From the NCBI RefSeq assembly GCF_016765635.1, contig NZ_JAESVD010000005.1:186001-250000 (forward strand): a stretch of 64,000 nt of DNA, read 5' to 3'. Under the pieces are notes generated by a model. That model was not told where the DNA came from, searched no databases, and saw only the letters and a list, made by a program, of their open reading frames with translations. Shown here piece after piece: positions 9,838 through 19,111 of this stretch. A program made the translations under genes and the position numbers. Position 1 is the stretch's first letter. The number at the start of each line of letters is the position of its first letter. Source of the stretch: Shewanella schlegeliana (GTDB lineage Bacteria > Pseudomonadota > Gammaproteobacteria > Enterobacterales > Shewanellaceae).

Positions 9838-10716
9838 ATGAGCAATACGTTTCACACAATTGGTCTAATCGGTAAACCTAACCATAAAGGAACCACGCAA
9901 ACCTTAAAAAGGTTGCATCATTGGCTTAGCATGCAAGGCTACAAAGTCTTGGTAGAAGAACGCGTCGCTGGTGAGCTTGGGCCTCAAGTCCAATCTGTAG
10001 ACCTATTAGAAATTGGTCAGCAATGTGATTTAGCCATCGTAGTCGGTGGTGATGGTAATATGCTAGGTGCAGCTCGTGTACTTGCAAGATTTAATATCGG
10101 CGTGATTGGTGTTAACCGTGGTAACTTAGGCTTTTTGACCGACCTGCCACCGGACTCTTTTGAAGAAGCCTTATCAAAAGTGCTTGAGGGCGAATTTGAA
10201 ATTGAGCAGCGCTTTCTACTCGAAGCTGAAGTTCACCGTCATGGCGAGTTAAAGTCGAGTAATACCGCGGTCAACGAAGCGGTGCTTCATCCGGGTAAGA
10301 TTGCCCATATGATTGAATTTGAAGTTTATATCGATGACAAATTCATGTATAGCCAACGGGCCGATGGCATGATTGTGTCTACTCCTACAGGCTCGACGGC
10401 CTATTCACTGTCGGCTGGCGGCGCCATCTTAACCCCTAATCTTTCCGCCGTGATCTTAGTCCCAATGTTTCCCCATACTCTCTCATGTCGACCCATTGTC
10501 GTCGATGCCGCCAGCATTATTAAGCTAGTTGTGTCCCCCCATAACGGCGACAATTTGGAAGTTAGCTGTGATGGTCATGTGCACCTGTCTGTTTTGCCTG
10601 GAGATGAGATCATCATCAAACGTAGTGAAGAAACCCTAAGGCTAGTGCACCCTAAAGGTCATAACTACTTTCACGTATTGCGCAGCAAGCTAGGCTGGGG
10701 CAGTAAACTTTTCTAA
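9838..10716 (+). CDS. nadK: NAD kinase
   Basis: A 292-residue cytosolic enzyme that phosphorylates NAD to NADP using ATP. The catalytic GGDGN motif is in [15 protein letters not shown] near residue 72; NEAVLHPGK near residue 147 and the [16 protein letters not shown] stretch near residue 180 are the conserved substrate-binding loops. Length equals the E. coli enzyme. The ATG at 9838 sits in the same divergent region as the grpE heat-shock promoter. A hairpin TGCCGATA / TATCGGCA at 10728-10756 follows the stop but lacks a T-run. Confidence 0.96.
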   Translation: MSNTFHTIGLIGKPNHKGTTQTLKRLHHWLSMQGYKVLVEERVAGELGPQVQSVDLLEIGQQCDLAIVVGGDGNMLGAARVLARFNIGVIGVNRGNLGFLTDLPPDSFEEALSKVLEGEFEIEQRFLLEAEVHRHGELKSSNTAVNEAVLHPGKIAHMIEFEVYIDDKFMYSQRADGMIVSTPTGSTAYSLSAGGAILTPNLSAVILVPMFPHTLSCRPIVVDAASIIKLVVSPHNGDNLEVSCDGHVHLSVLPGDEIIIKRSEETLRLVHPKGHNYFHVLRSKLGWGSKLF

Positions 10717-11118
10717 TGATGTAACACTGCCGATATGCCGACTTAGGCTATCGGCATAACTCTCCCCTCCTTTAAACTCGTAAATTTCATTACTTTCACT
10801 GTTAGTAAGCTACTGTATTTTTTGCATCCTAATTTAGGCTGTAAAACCTAATGTGATGCTCGTTAAATAACTAAGCTAGCTGAAACATTAACTTAGATTA
10901 ATAATGATATTTAAACGCAAAAGAACAACACCCAAAGTGAGACGCAAGTCACACAAGGGATAATAACCAAAGCTATTAGTAAGTACCCAATAAGAAAGTT
11001 AACGATCAAATTCAACGCAAATTCACTGCAAAAAGTTACACATCGATACGTTTGACGTGGAAAATGTTGCAAACATCCCTATGCGCATGACAACCTAGCA
11101 TCAACGACTACATTTAGC

Positions 11119-11132
11119 GTGATCGCGATCAC
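11119..11132. promoter_or_regulatory. palindromic site GTGATCGCGATCAC upstream of lldP
   Basis: A perfect 14-base palindrome. It carries the TGAT-N4-ATCA core that FNR and CRP family proteins recognise, so either could bind it. The identity of the binder is inference. Confidence 0.5.
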
Positions 11133-11152
11133 CTTATGCAAAACCAAAGAAT

Positions 11153-11168
11153 TGTGATCGATCTCACT
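11153..11168. promoter_or_regulatory. CRP-type site upstream of lldP
   Basis: TGTGA-TCGATC-TCACT differs from the CRP consensus TGTGA-N6-TCACA at one base. It is 208 bases before the lldP start codon. CRP is a major activator of carbon and anaerobic genes in Shewanella, so control of lactate uptake would fit. Confidence 0.6.
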
Positions 11169-11200
11169 AACGGTATTATCAACCACAATTAGGGCGGAGC

Positions 11201-11214
11201 ATGATCTAGATCAT
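11201..11214. promoter_or_regulatory. FNR-like palindrome ATGATCTAGATCAT upstream of lldP
   Basis: A perfect 14-base palindrome with the xTGAT-N4-ATCAx spacing of FNR/EtrA sites, differing from TTGAT-N4-ATCAA only in the outer base of each half. Third dyad of the lldP upstream cluster. Confidence 0.45.
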
Positions 11215-11375
11215 CTTTATTAATTACTAATTCACGTTTAGTACACACCTCTACCCGTCACAACTAGCAATAACCAGATATTCGGGTAGCAACAATTGAA
11301 GTGAATCACTCAAATTTAATCATTTGAAGTAGAAATTGAAGTTAGATACAGAAATTTAAATCAAACGAGGCAAGC

Positions 11376-13019
11376 ATGACCTTTATTCAACTACTCGCAA
11401 GCTTAACGCCGATCATCAGCGTAATGCTGTTTTTAGTCCTATTGCGGATGCCAGCATCTAGAGCAATGCCAATTTCTATGGTGTTCACAGGGCTTGCAGC
11501 AGTATTTATCTGGCAGATGGATACCACCTTCCTTGCCGCCTCAGTGGTTGAGGGCTTACTTTCAGCTTTAACGCCATTGACCATTATTTTTGGTGCGGTA
11601 TTCCTGCTTAATACCCTTAAGTATTCAGGTGCAATGGATACCATTCGTGCAGGTTTCACCAATATTAGCGGTGATGCCCGAGTACAGGTGATTATCATCT
11701 GTTGGCTATTTGGTTCGTTTATTGAGGGTTCAGCAGGCTTTGGTACGCCAGCTGCAATTGCAGCTCCGCTACTCGTATTACTGGGCATTCCACCGATTGC
11801 TGCGGCTGTGGTGGCACTGATTGCCGACTCAACTTCAGTATCATTTGGCGCTATCGGTCTGCCTGTACTATTTGGTATGGAGCAAGGCCTAACCCAAGGT
11901 GGCTCAAATATGGCTGCTGAGCAGATTGCTCAGCATGGCGGTAGTTTCTCAGATTTTGCCCAGTTTATTGCGATGCATATGATCACCATCGACCTTGTTA
12001 CGGGCACTCTGATCCCATTAACTATGGTAGCGATTCTTACAGGCTTCTTCGGTCGAAACAAATCCTTCAAAGAAGGTCTAGCTATCTGGAAGTTTGCCCT
12101 GTTTGCAGGCCTTGCCTTCACGGTTCCCGCTTGGTTGATCAACTACTTTGCAGGCCCAGAGTTCCCATCGGTTATCGGTGCTCTTGTCGGTATGGCATTG
12201 GTTATTCCGGTTGCTAAGAAAGGTTACCTACTACCTAAAGAACAGTGGAATGATTTTGCAGAGAATGATGGCCAACAGCGCAAAGAGCTAGAGACTGAAG
12301 TCAAGTTCTCGCAGCTTGCCGCTTGGTCTCCATATCTTATCATGGCTGCCCTACTGGTACTTTCACGTACAGTCGCACCACTCAAAGCCTGGTTATCTAG
12401 CTTCAACATCAGTTGGACTGGCTTATTAGGTACAGAATTAAAAGCAGGTTTTGCAACACTCTACGCACCAGGAGCCTTCTTCATCTTAGTCTGTATCCTT
12501 GGTTTCTTCCTATTTAGAATGAAGTCTCCGGCGATAAAGGAATCTATCTCGGTATCGTGTAAGTCTATGGTACCCACCATTATCTCCCTTGGTGCATCAG
12601 TGCCTATGGTGAAAATTTTCCTAAACTCAGGTGAAAATGCCTCAGGTCTTGCCTCTATGCCTGTTGCACTGGCCGATACATTAGCAAACAGCATGGGTGC
12701 GGTGTGGGCTTGGGTCTCGCCAATTGTGGGGATTTTTGGTGCTTTCCTATCAGGCTCAGCCACCTTCTCAAATATGATGTTCTCAGGCCTTCAATATAGC
12801 GTTGCAGATAACATTGGTGCTAACCATGCGCTTATTCTAGCAATGCAAGGTATTGGCGCTAACGCCGGTAACATGATGTGTGTAATGAACGTGGTTGCCG
12901 CTGCAACGGTTGTGGGTATGGCTGGACGCGAGTCAGAGATCATCCGTAAAACAATGCCTGTGGCACTAGGCTATGCTTTAGTCGCTGGTACTATCGCTGC
13001 GGTTTGGGGTGGCTTCTAA
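11376..13019 (+). CDS. lldP: lactate permease LldP
   Basis: A 547-residue inner-membrane transporter of the LctP family, with about 12-14 hydrophobic segments along its length. Conserved family stretches include [19 protein letters not shown] near residue 112 and the repeat-related [15 protein letters not shown] near residue 460. Known role: proton-coupled uptake of lactate (and glycolate). It lies directly upstream of the D-lactate and L-lactate dehydrogenase genes on the same strand, the arrangement known in Shewanella oneidensis, which fixes the substrate well. A weak terminator separates it from dld-II, so it may be transcribed both alone and with the rest. Confidence 0.95.
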   Translation: MTFIQLLASLTPIISVMLFLVLLRMPASRAMPISMVFTGLAAVFIWQMDTTFLAASVVEGLLSALTPLTIIFGAVFLLNTLKYSGAMDTIRAGFTNISGDARVQVIIICWLFGSFIEGSAGFGTPAAIAAPLLVLLGIPPIAAAVVALIADSTSVSFGAIGLPVLFGMEQGLTQGGSNMAAEQIAQHGGSFSDFAQFIAMHMITIDLVTGTLIPLTMVAILTGFFGRNKSFKEGLAIWKFALFAGLAFTVPAWLINYFAGPEFPSVIGALVGMALVIPVAKKGYLLPKEQWNDFAENDGQQRKELETEVKFSQLAAWSPYLIMAALLVLSRTVAPLKAWLSSFNISWTGLLGTELKAGFATLYAPGAFFILVCILGFFLFRMKSPAIKESISVSCKSMVPTIISLGASVPMVKIFLNSGENASGLASMPVALADTLANSMGAVWAWVSPIVGIFGAFLSGSATFSNMMFSGLQYSVADNIGANHALILAMQGIGANAGNMMCVMNVVAAATVVGMAGRESEIIRKTMPVALGYALVAGTIAAVWGGF

Positions 13020-13065
13020 ACTCCTCCTCTCCGGCAAAAATAGATAGATAAAATAATAACATCGA

Positions 13066-13088
13066 AAAGCCGCAGAAACTGCGGCTTT
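13066..13088 (+). terminator. weak or leaky terminator between lldP and dld-II
   Basis: AAAGCCGCAG / CTGCGGCTTT with a 3-base loop. The stem is strong but is followed only by TTTAA, so read-through into dld-II is possible. Confidence 0.6.
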
Positions 13089-13122
13089 AATTCACTCAAA
13101 GTCAGTGTGTGAGAGAAAGTTC

Positions 13123-15951
13123 ATGTCGATTAATTATGAAGCTGTATTAAGAGATTTACGCAGACAAGTTGGCGAGCATGCCGCTACCAACGATCCTGTT
13201 CGCCGTTTTGCCTGGTCAACCGACGCCAGTTATTTCCGTATCGTGCCAGAGATTGTGGTTCACGCCGATACGCTAGAGCAAGCTAAGCGCACATTGGCCA
13301 TTGCCCGTACCTACGGCGCACCAGTCACTTTTAGAGCAGCGGGCACCAGTCTTTCAGGCCAAGCCATCGGTGAAGGTATTTTGCTGATCTTAGGTCATGA
13401 CGGTTTCAGAACCCTAACGGTCAGTGAAGATGCATCAAAGATCACCTTAGGCACAGCCGTCATTGGCGGCGATGCTAATGCGGTTTTGAAACCGCTAAAT
13501 AAGAAAATTGGTCCAGATCCGGCAACTATTGCATCGGCTAAAATCGGCGGTATCGTGTCTAACAACGCCTCAGGGATGTGTTGTGGTACAGCGCAAAATA
13601 GCTACCAAACAATCGCTTCGGCCAAACTACTGTTTGCCGATGGCACAGAACTCGATACAGGCTGTGAAGAGTCAAAGGCCGCCTTTACGCAGTCTCACCC
13701 ACAACTTTTAAAAGAGCTAACTGAGCTGGCAGAGCTAACGGTTAACAACACAGTGCTCGCTCAACGCATTCGTAAAAAGTTCTCTATTAAAAACACCACA
13801 GGTTATAGCCTCAATGCCTTAGTTGATTTTGCCGACCCCTTCGAGCTGATCAATCACTTAATTGTGGGGGCAGAAGGCACCTTGGCCTTTGTCGAAGAGG
13901 TCACTTACCACACGGTCGATGAAGCACGCTTTAAAGCCTCTGCCATGGCGGTATTTTTCAATATGGAAGATGCCGCTCGCGCGGTTCCACCACTTGTGGG
14001 TGACAGCGTAGCCGCTGCAGAGCTATTGGACTGGGCCTCTATCAAGGCTGTAACGGGCAAAGCGGGTATGCCAGAGTGGTTAGCACAGCTACCTGAAGGC
14101 GCCGCCATTTTGCTGATTGAATCTCGTGCTAACGATAAACAAACCTTAGATAGCTATACCCAAGATGTTATCGCTAAGCTTGCTCATATCGAGACAGAGC
14201 GCCCTATCAGCTTCAGTGATGACCCTGCCGTATTTGGCCAGTACTGGGCAATGCGTTCAGGCTTGTTCCCTATTATTGGTGGCGAGCGCCCTAAAGGCAC
14301 CTCGGTAATCATCGAAGATGTCGCTTTTGAACTTGAACACCTAGCGGCCGCGGCAAATGACTTGACCGAGCTGTTCCATAAGCATAACTACCCAGAGGGG
14401 GTTATCTATGGTCATGCACTTGCGGGTAACTTCCACTTCATCATTACGCCGACCTTCAACTCTCAAGCCGATATCGAACGCTTCCACGCCTTTATGCAAG
14501 ATGTTGCCGAGATGGTGATCAATAAATATGACGGCTCAATGAAAGCTGAGCATGGCACAGGCCGCGCAGTTGCGCCTTTTGTTGAAATGGAATGGGGTAG
14601 TGACGCTTACACCTTGATGAAACGCATTAAGCAGATTTTTGATCCTGAAGGTCTGTTAAATCCAGGGGTTATTCTTAACGATGATAACCAAATTCACGTT
14701 AAAAATATCAAGCCGTGCCCTGTAGTCGATGACTTAGTCGACAAGTGTATCGAATGTGGTTTCTGTGAAAAGACCTGCCCGACTTCGGCGCTAAATATGT
14801 CTCCACGTCAACGCATTGCGACCTTACGAGAGATCGAGCGTCTAGAGCAATCTGGTGATAAAAAAGCGGCAGAAGAGATGCGCGCCGCCGCCAAATATGA
14901 TGTGGTCGATACCTGCGCCGCCTGTCAGCTTTGTACTATTGCCTGCCCTGTTGATAACAGCATGGGAGAGCTAGTACGTAAACTCAGAACGCCTTATATC
15001 ACCAGCACAGAACAAAAAGTGCTCGACTTCCAAGCTAAGCACTTTGGCGCGGTAAATCAGGTGATCAGCACTGGTTTCGATGTACTGGGTACCATTCACA
15101 AGATAACGGGCAGCGCGATTACCGGCGCGATAATGAAAGCGGGACGCGTAGTCAGCAAAGAAGTGCCCTATTGGAACCCCGACTTTCCAAAGGGTGGGAA
15201 ATTACCAAGGCTCAGCGCACCGATCCCTGGTCAGGAAACCGTGGTTTACTTCCCCGCCTGTGGCGGCCGCACCTTTGGTCCGACACCAAAAGATCCCGAT
15301 AACCGAACCTTACCTGAGGTGGTGGTGACGCTACTCGAGCGCTCAGGCTATAACGTGATCACACCAGAAAAGACGCGTGAGTTATGTTGCGGGCAGATGT
15401 GGGAGTCCAAGGGGGATTTTAAAAATGCCGATGCTAAACGCAAGGAACTAATTGAGACTGTTGCAGCAATGACACAAGGTGGCAAGTTACCCGTGATCAT
15501 CGATGCGCTTTCATGCACGTACCGCACTCTTGCAGGTGATAAATCACTGAGCGATAAGGTCGAGATTATCGAGATTGTTGATATGGTTGACTTCATCCAT
15601 GACAAACTGCTTGATAAGCTAACCATCACACGCCAAAAACCAGCTGTCGCACTACACCTAGGTTGTAGCGCACGCAAGATGAAGATTGAGCCTAAGATGG
15701 AAGCGATTGTCGATGCTTGTACTAAGCGAGTGGTTCGTCCTGCAGGTATAAACTGCTGTGGTTATGCCGGCGAGAAAGGCCTGTATAAGCCTGAGATCAA
15801 CGCTAGCGCACTGCGCAACATCAAGAAGCTTATCCCCGTCGATGTGAGTGAAGGTTACTATGCTAACCGCATGTGTGAAGTGGGTCTAACTCAACATAGT
15901 GGGATCTCGTATCGTCACCTCGCTTATCTGCTAGAGGAGTGTACTCGTTAA
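13123..15951 (+). CDS. dld-II: FAD/Fe-S D-lactate dehydrogenase Dld-II
   Basis: A 942-residue membrane-associated D-lactate dehydrogenase of the type first defined in Shewanella. Order of domains: N-terminal FAD-binding type 4 domain (about 40-270; TFRAAGTSLSGQAIGEG), FAD-linked oxidase C-terminal domain (to about 525), two [4Fe-4S] motifs (CIECGFCEKTCP near 545 and CAACQLCTIACP near 600), and two CCG-type cysteine domains (VYFPACGG ... CCGQMW; LHLGCSAR ... CCGYAG). Electrons from lactate would pass via FAD and Fe-S to quinone. The ATG at 13123 follows GAGAGAAAG. It is flanked by lldP and lldEFG. Confidence 0.94.
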   Translation: MSINYEAVLRDLRRQVGEHAATNDPVRRFAWSTDASYFRIVPEIVVHADTLEQAKRTLAIARTYGAPVTFRAAGTSLSGQAIGEGILLILGHDGFRTLTVSEDASKITLGTAVIGGDANAVLKPLNKKIGPDPATIASAKIGGIVSNNASGMCCGTAQNSYQTIASAKLLFADGTELDTGCEESKAAFTQSHPQLLKELTELAELTVNNTVLAQRIRKKFSIKNTTGYSLNALVDFADPFELINHLIVGAEGTLAFVEEVTYHTVDEARFKASAMAVFFNMEDAARAVPPLVGDSVAAAELLDWASIKAVTGKAGMPEWLAQLPEGAAILLIESRANDKQTLDSYTQDVIAKLAHIETERPISFSDDPAVFGQYWAMRSGLFPIIGGERPKGTSVIIEDVAFELEHLAAAANDLTELFHKHNYPEGVIYGHALAGNFHFIITPTFNSQADIERFHAFMQDVAEMVINKYDGSMKAEHGTGRAVAPFVEMEWGSDAYTLMKRIKQIFDPEGLLNPGVILNDDNQIHVKNIKPCPVVDDLVDKCIECGFCEKTCPTSALNMSPRQRIATLREIERLEQSGDKKAAEEMRAAAKYDVVDTCAACQLCTIACPVDNSMGELVRKLRTPYITSTEQKVLDFQAKHFGAVNQVISTGFDVLGTIHKITGSAITGAIMKAGRVVSKEVPYWNPDFPKGGKLPRLSAPIPGQETVVYFPACGGRTFGPTPKDPDNRTLPEVVVTLLERSGYNVITPEKTRELCCGQMWESKGDFKNADAKRKELIETVAAMTQGGKLPVIIDALSCTYRTLAGDKSLSDKVEIIEIVDMVDFIHDKLLDKLTITRQKPAVALHLGCSARKMKIEPKMEAIVDACTKRVVRPAGINCCGYAGEKGLYKPEINASALRNIKKLIPVDVSEGYYANRMCEVGLTQHSGISYRHLAYLLEECTR

Positions 15952-16339
15952 CCCAGTGCAATATTTTGCCTAAATCTGAGCAATATTCAATTAATTAGGG
16001 GCAGATACTGTCCCTAATTAATTCATTTTCATCAAGATATCCCCCACCTCAACCAAACAAACCATTTTTAGTCAGTCAGATTACCCACCTAGAGTATCAA
16101 CTCAATAATTACCATATTATACAAATAGATAGATTATTTTCATTTTTGCAAAAATGCCCGTTATTATTTGCTAAATTAGCACTACTTTTTACAAGGTTAT
16201 CGGCCTATATTTAGTGTGTGAATAAATATAGGCGAATGACCGCTTACGATAAAGTCGGCTTTTTGAGCAGGCTTTTTGCGGCTACTTTTACAGTTAGAAA
16301 GTCGCTAACAATGTCTGCAAATATAGAAGAGAAAACACA
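15952..16339 (+). other. intergenic region before lldEFG
   Basis: 388 bases without a gene. It contains the palindrome at 15989-16023 and an AT-rich stretch at 16080-16230 suitable for a separate lldE promoter. No clear CRP or FNR dyad was found here. The gap shows that lldEFG probably has its own promoter. Confidence 0.45.
15989..16023. repeat. 35-base near-perfect palindrome between dld-II and lldE
   Basis: AATTAATTAGGG and CCCTAATTAATT are perfect arms. The inner part extends them through a G-U pair and CAG/CTG to a 3-base centre. On RNA this would be a stem of about 16 pairs. It lies 38 bases after the dld-II stop and has no proper T-run. It resembles end sequences of dispersed repeat elements; its role is uncertain. 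Confidence 0.6.
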
Positions 16340-17083
16340 ATGAAGATCGCACTTTTCATTCCGTGTCTAGTGAATCAGATGGTCCCAGAAGTGGGAATCG
16401 CCACCTTAGAATTATTAGAAAAGCTCGGACACCAAGTCATACTGCCAAAAGGTCAAACATGTTGCGGCCAGCCAATGACAAACTCAGGTTGTTATAACGA
16501 AGCCAAGAAGACCACCATGAAACTACTTAATGCCTTCAAGGGTGTTGAGTGTGATGCCATCGTCTGCCCAGCCGCTTCCTGCCTCGTTGCCGCTAAAGAG
16601 AACTTTCATGAGTTCGATAGCAGCCCAGAGGCTCAAGCTGTCATTGATAAACTGTATGAGTTAACCGAGTTTCTTCACGACATCTCTCCTATTCCAGCCT
16701 TTAGTAAGCCTTTCCCACACAAGATCAGCCTACAGATGAGCTGCCACGGCATTCGCATGCTGGATCTTGCCACTCCAAGTGAGCAGATGGGGCCACGCAT
16801 GAACAAGTTCGAAGCCGTACTTGCTGCGATTCCCGAGATTGAAATTGTCTACCCAGATCGCCGCGATGAATGCTGCGGCTTTGGTGGTACCTTCGCCCTA
16901 GACGAGGGGGCGGTATCCGCTAAGATGGGCAAAGATAAAGCACAGGCGCATGCCGAAACAGGCGCAGCTTATGCCGTTGGCTTCGATCCCTCTTGCCTAC
17001 TGCATATCGATGGTATGGTCAGAAGGCAGAAATTGCCAATTGAGACTCGCCATATCGCTCAAATCATCAACGCAGCGCTTTAG
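16340..17083 (+). CDS. lldE: L-lactate dehydrogenase complex subunit LldE (LutA)
   Basis: A 247-residue protein of the LldE/LutA family with two CCG domains: IPCLVNQM ... TCCGQP near residue 48 and MSCHGIR ... ECCGFGG near residue 185. These cysteine motifs bind Fe-S clusters. With LldF and LldG it forms the cytoplasmic L-lactate-oxidising complex known from Shewanella and as LutABC in Bacillus. The first gene of lldE-lldF-lldG, with lldF 8 bases downstream. Confidence 0.94.
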   Translation: MKIALFIPCLVNQMVPEVGIATLELLEKLGHQVILPKGQTCCGQPMTNSGCYNEAKKTTMKLLNAFKGVECDAIVCPAASCLVAAKENFHEFDSSPEAQAVIDKLYELTEFLHDISPIPAFSKPFPHKISLQMSCHGIRMLDLATPSEQMGPRMNKFEAVLAAIPEIEIVYPDRRDECCGFGGTFALDEGAVSAKMGKDKAQAHAETGAAYAVGFDPSCLLHIDGMVRRQKLPIETRHIAQIINAAL

Positions 17084-17091
17084 GAGAAGAT

Positions 17092-18465
17092 ATGTCTAGC
17101 TCTAAATCAGCGGTACATGCCTATAAAGCGGAGATCTTCTGTAAAGATGAGTCTCGTGTCGATTGGCACTCAAAAGCCTTGTGGATGTTACGAGAAAAAC
17201 GCGACCGCGCTGCTGGCAGCCTGCCAGAGTGGGAGCAGTTGCGTCAAATTGGCTCAGAGATGAAACTGCATACGCTAACGCATCTAGCGGAGTATCTCGA
17301 AGAGTTTGAGCAAAACTGCCTCAAAAACAATATTAAAGTGCACTGGGCTAAAGATGGCGCAGAGCATAATCGTATCGTGCATGAGATCTTGGCTAAACAT
17401 CAGGTCAAGAAGCTGGTTAAGTCTAAATCTATGCTCACCGAAGAGTGCCACATGAATCCATTTTTGGAGCAGCGGGGCATCGAGGTGATCGATACCGACT
17501 TAGGTGAACGTATTATCCAGCTCGCAGGGCAGCCACCATCACATATTGTAGTGCCGGCGATTCACCTGAAAAAAGAGGAAGTGGGCGATCTATTCCACGA
17601 CAAACTCGGCACCGAGGCAGGAGCCTCAGATCCGCTGTACTTAACCCGCGCCGCCCGTGCGCACCTGCGTGAGCAGTTCCTATCCGCCGATGCGGCGATG
17701 ACAGGGGTTAACATGGCGATAGCAGACAAAGGAGCTGTGGTAGTGTGTACCAACGAGGGCAACGCCGATATGGGCGCCAACCTGCCTAAGTTGCAACTGC
17801 ACTCAATGGGCATAGACAAAATCGTGCCTAACATCGACAGCGCTGCAGTACTGCTGCGTACACTGGCTAGAAATGCTACAGGCCAGCCTATCACCACTTA
17901 CAGCTCTTTCTATCGCGGCCCACAAGAGGGCGGCGAGATGCATGTGATTATTGTCGATAATGGCCGTACTGATATGCTGAAAGACAAAATCTTGGCCGAA
18001 TCACTTAAGTGTATTCGCTGTGGTGGCTGTCTTAATACTTGCCCAGTTTATCGCCGCTCTGGTGGCTATAGCTATAATTACACCATTCCCGGCCCAATCG
18101 GTATCGCTGTAGGGGCGAAAATCGATGATACTAACTCTATCCCTTGGGCCTGTACCTTGTGTGGTAGTTGCTCCTATGTGTGCCCAACGAAAGTGCCACT
18201 GGATAAGATCATCCATCACCACCGTCGCCTAAAAGCCGAAGCGGGGAAACTGCCTTACGGTAAGTCTAGTTATATGCCATTAGTAGGTAAGTTTATGGCC
18301 AGTGAAACGGCGCTTAATTGCTCGATGAGTATTGCCCGTACGGCACTAAAAATCCTGCCTGGTAGCCTATTAAAACCATTCTCAGGCGCTTGGGGGAAAT
18401 ATCGCGAGTTACCTGTGGCACCCAACTCAAGCTTCGAAGCTTGGTTTAAGAAAAATAGAGGGTAG
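17092..18465 (+). CDS. lldF: L-lactate dehydrogenase complex Fe-S subunit LldF (LutB)
   Basis: A 457-residue LutB-type subunit. The N-terminal LUD domain spans about 65-290, and two [4Fe-4S] motifs follow: CIRCGGCLNTCPVY near residue 306 and CTLCGSCSYVCPTKVP near residue 354. It links LldE/LldG to electron transfer to quinones. The ATG follows a TAGGAGAAGAT ribosome-binding site. Middle gene of the operon, with lldG starting 5 bases after its stop. Confidence 0.94.
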   Translation: MSSSKSAVHAYKAEIFCKDESRVDWHSKALWMLREKRDRAAGSLPEWEQLRQIGSEMKLHTLTHLAEYLEEFEQNCLKNNIKVHWAKDGAEHNRIVHEILAKHQVKKLVKSKSMLTEECHMNPFLEQRGIEVIDTDLGERIIQLAGQPPSHIVVPAIHLKKEEVGDLFHDKLGTEAGASDPLYLTRAARAHLREQFLSADAAMTGVNMAIADKGAVVVCTNEGNADMGANLPKLQLHSMGIDKIVPNIDSAAVLLRTLARNATGQPITTYSSFYRGPQEGGEMHVIIVDNGRTDMLKDKILAESLKCIRCGGCLNTCPVYRRSGGYSYNYTIPGPIGIAVGAKIDDTNSIPWACTLCGSCSYVCPTKVPLDKIIHHHRRLKAEAGKLPYGKSSYMPLVGKFMASETALNCSMSIARTALKILPGSLLKPFSGAWGKYRELPVAPNSSFEAWFKKNRG

Positions 18466-18469
18466 AAAC

Positions 18470-19039
18470 ATGTCTAGTAAACACGACATTCTTAACGCGC
18501 TAAAGAGCGCCGCAATCGCGCCTCAAGCTATGCCGGTTATCAAGGTTTCACCGCGAATTGATGACTTAGTCGGTCAGTTCGAAGCCAGCCTTAATACCGT
18601 AGCTGGCACTTTGCACCGCGAAGGAGGCCTAGCTAAATTACAAGAACAAGTTGATCAACATATTGCACAGGGCATGCAGATCATCTCTATGGTTGATGGC
18701 ATTAAAGGCAACCGCGAGGTGACCGATACCGCCCACCAGCTAAGAGATATCGATTATGCGGTGATCCCTGGAGACTTAGGTGTCGCCGAAAATGGGGCAA
18801 TCTGGGTTAACAACAAAAACCTTGGCCACCGCGTGACGCCGTTTATCTGTGAAAATCTATTCTTAGTATTAGATTCGAGCACGATAGTGGCTAACATGCA
18901 TCAAGCTGCGAGTAAGCTAACTCTGAATTCTGGCCAGTTCGGTACTTTTATCGCAGGTCCATCAAAGACTGCCGATATCGAGCAAGCATTGGTTGTCGGT
19001 GCCCACGGCGCGTGTAGCCTGAACGTATATTTGGTTTAA
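18470..19039 (+). CDS. lldG: L-lactate dehydrogenase complex subunit LldG (LutC)
   Basis: A 189-residue protein made almost wholly of one LUD domain (about residues 75-188, including DYAVIPGDLGVAENGAIWV and IAGPSKTADIEQALVVGAHG). It is the third subunit of the L-lactate dehydrogenase complex. It ends the operon at a strong terminator. Confidence 0.92.
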   Translation: MSSKHDILNALKSAAIAPQAMPVIKVSPRIDDLVGQFEASLNTVAGTLHREGGLAKLQEQVDQHIAQGMQIISMVDGIKGNREVTDTAHQLRDIDYAVIPGDLGVAENGAIWVNNKNLGHRVTPFICENLFLVLDSSTIVANMHQAASKLTLNSGQFGTFIAGPSKTADIEQALVVGAHGACSLNVYLV

Positions 19040-19064
19040 CTCTCAGATAAATCAAGTTCGATCA

Positions 19065-19095
19065 AAAAAGCCCTAACATTATGCTAGGGCTTTTT
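19065..19095. terminator. bidirectional terminator between lldG and the TonB_C gene
   Basis: AAAAAGCCCTA / TAGGGCTTTTT with a 9-base loop. A and T runs on the two sides allow termination of the convergent transcripts. Confidence 0.88.
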
Positions 19096-19111
19096 CATAT
19101 ATAGAGTTTTT

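Larger units (their letters stand above)
10717..11375 (+). other. long regulatory region upstream of lldP
   Basis: 660 bases with no supported gene, AT-rich, with several short dyads clustered at 11119-11214, described separately. The distance from this cluster to the lldP start is about 160-260 bases, leaving room for the promoter and a leader. GAGG lies 5 bases before the lldP ATG. Confidence 0.5.

Noticed and set aside
10936..10955. CRP site near GTGAGACGCAAGTCAC upstream of lldP
   Set aside because: The half-sites are 8 bases apart and not 6, so it does not fit the consensus.
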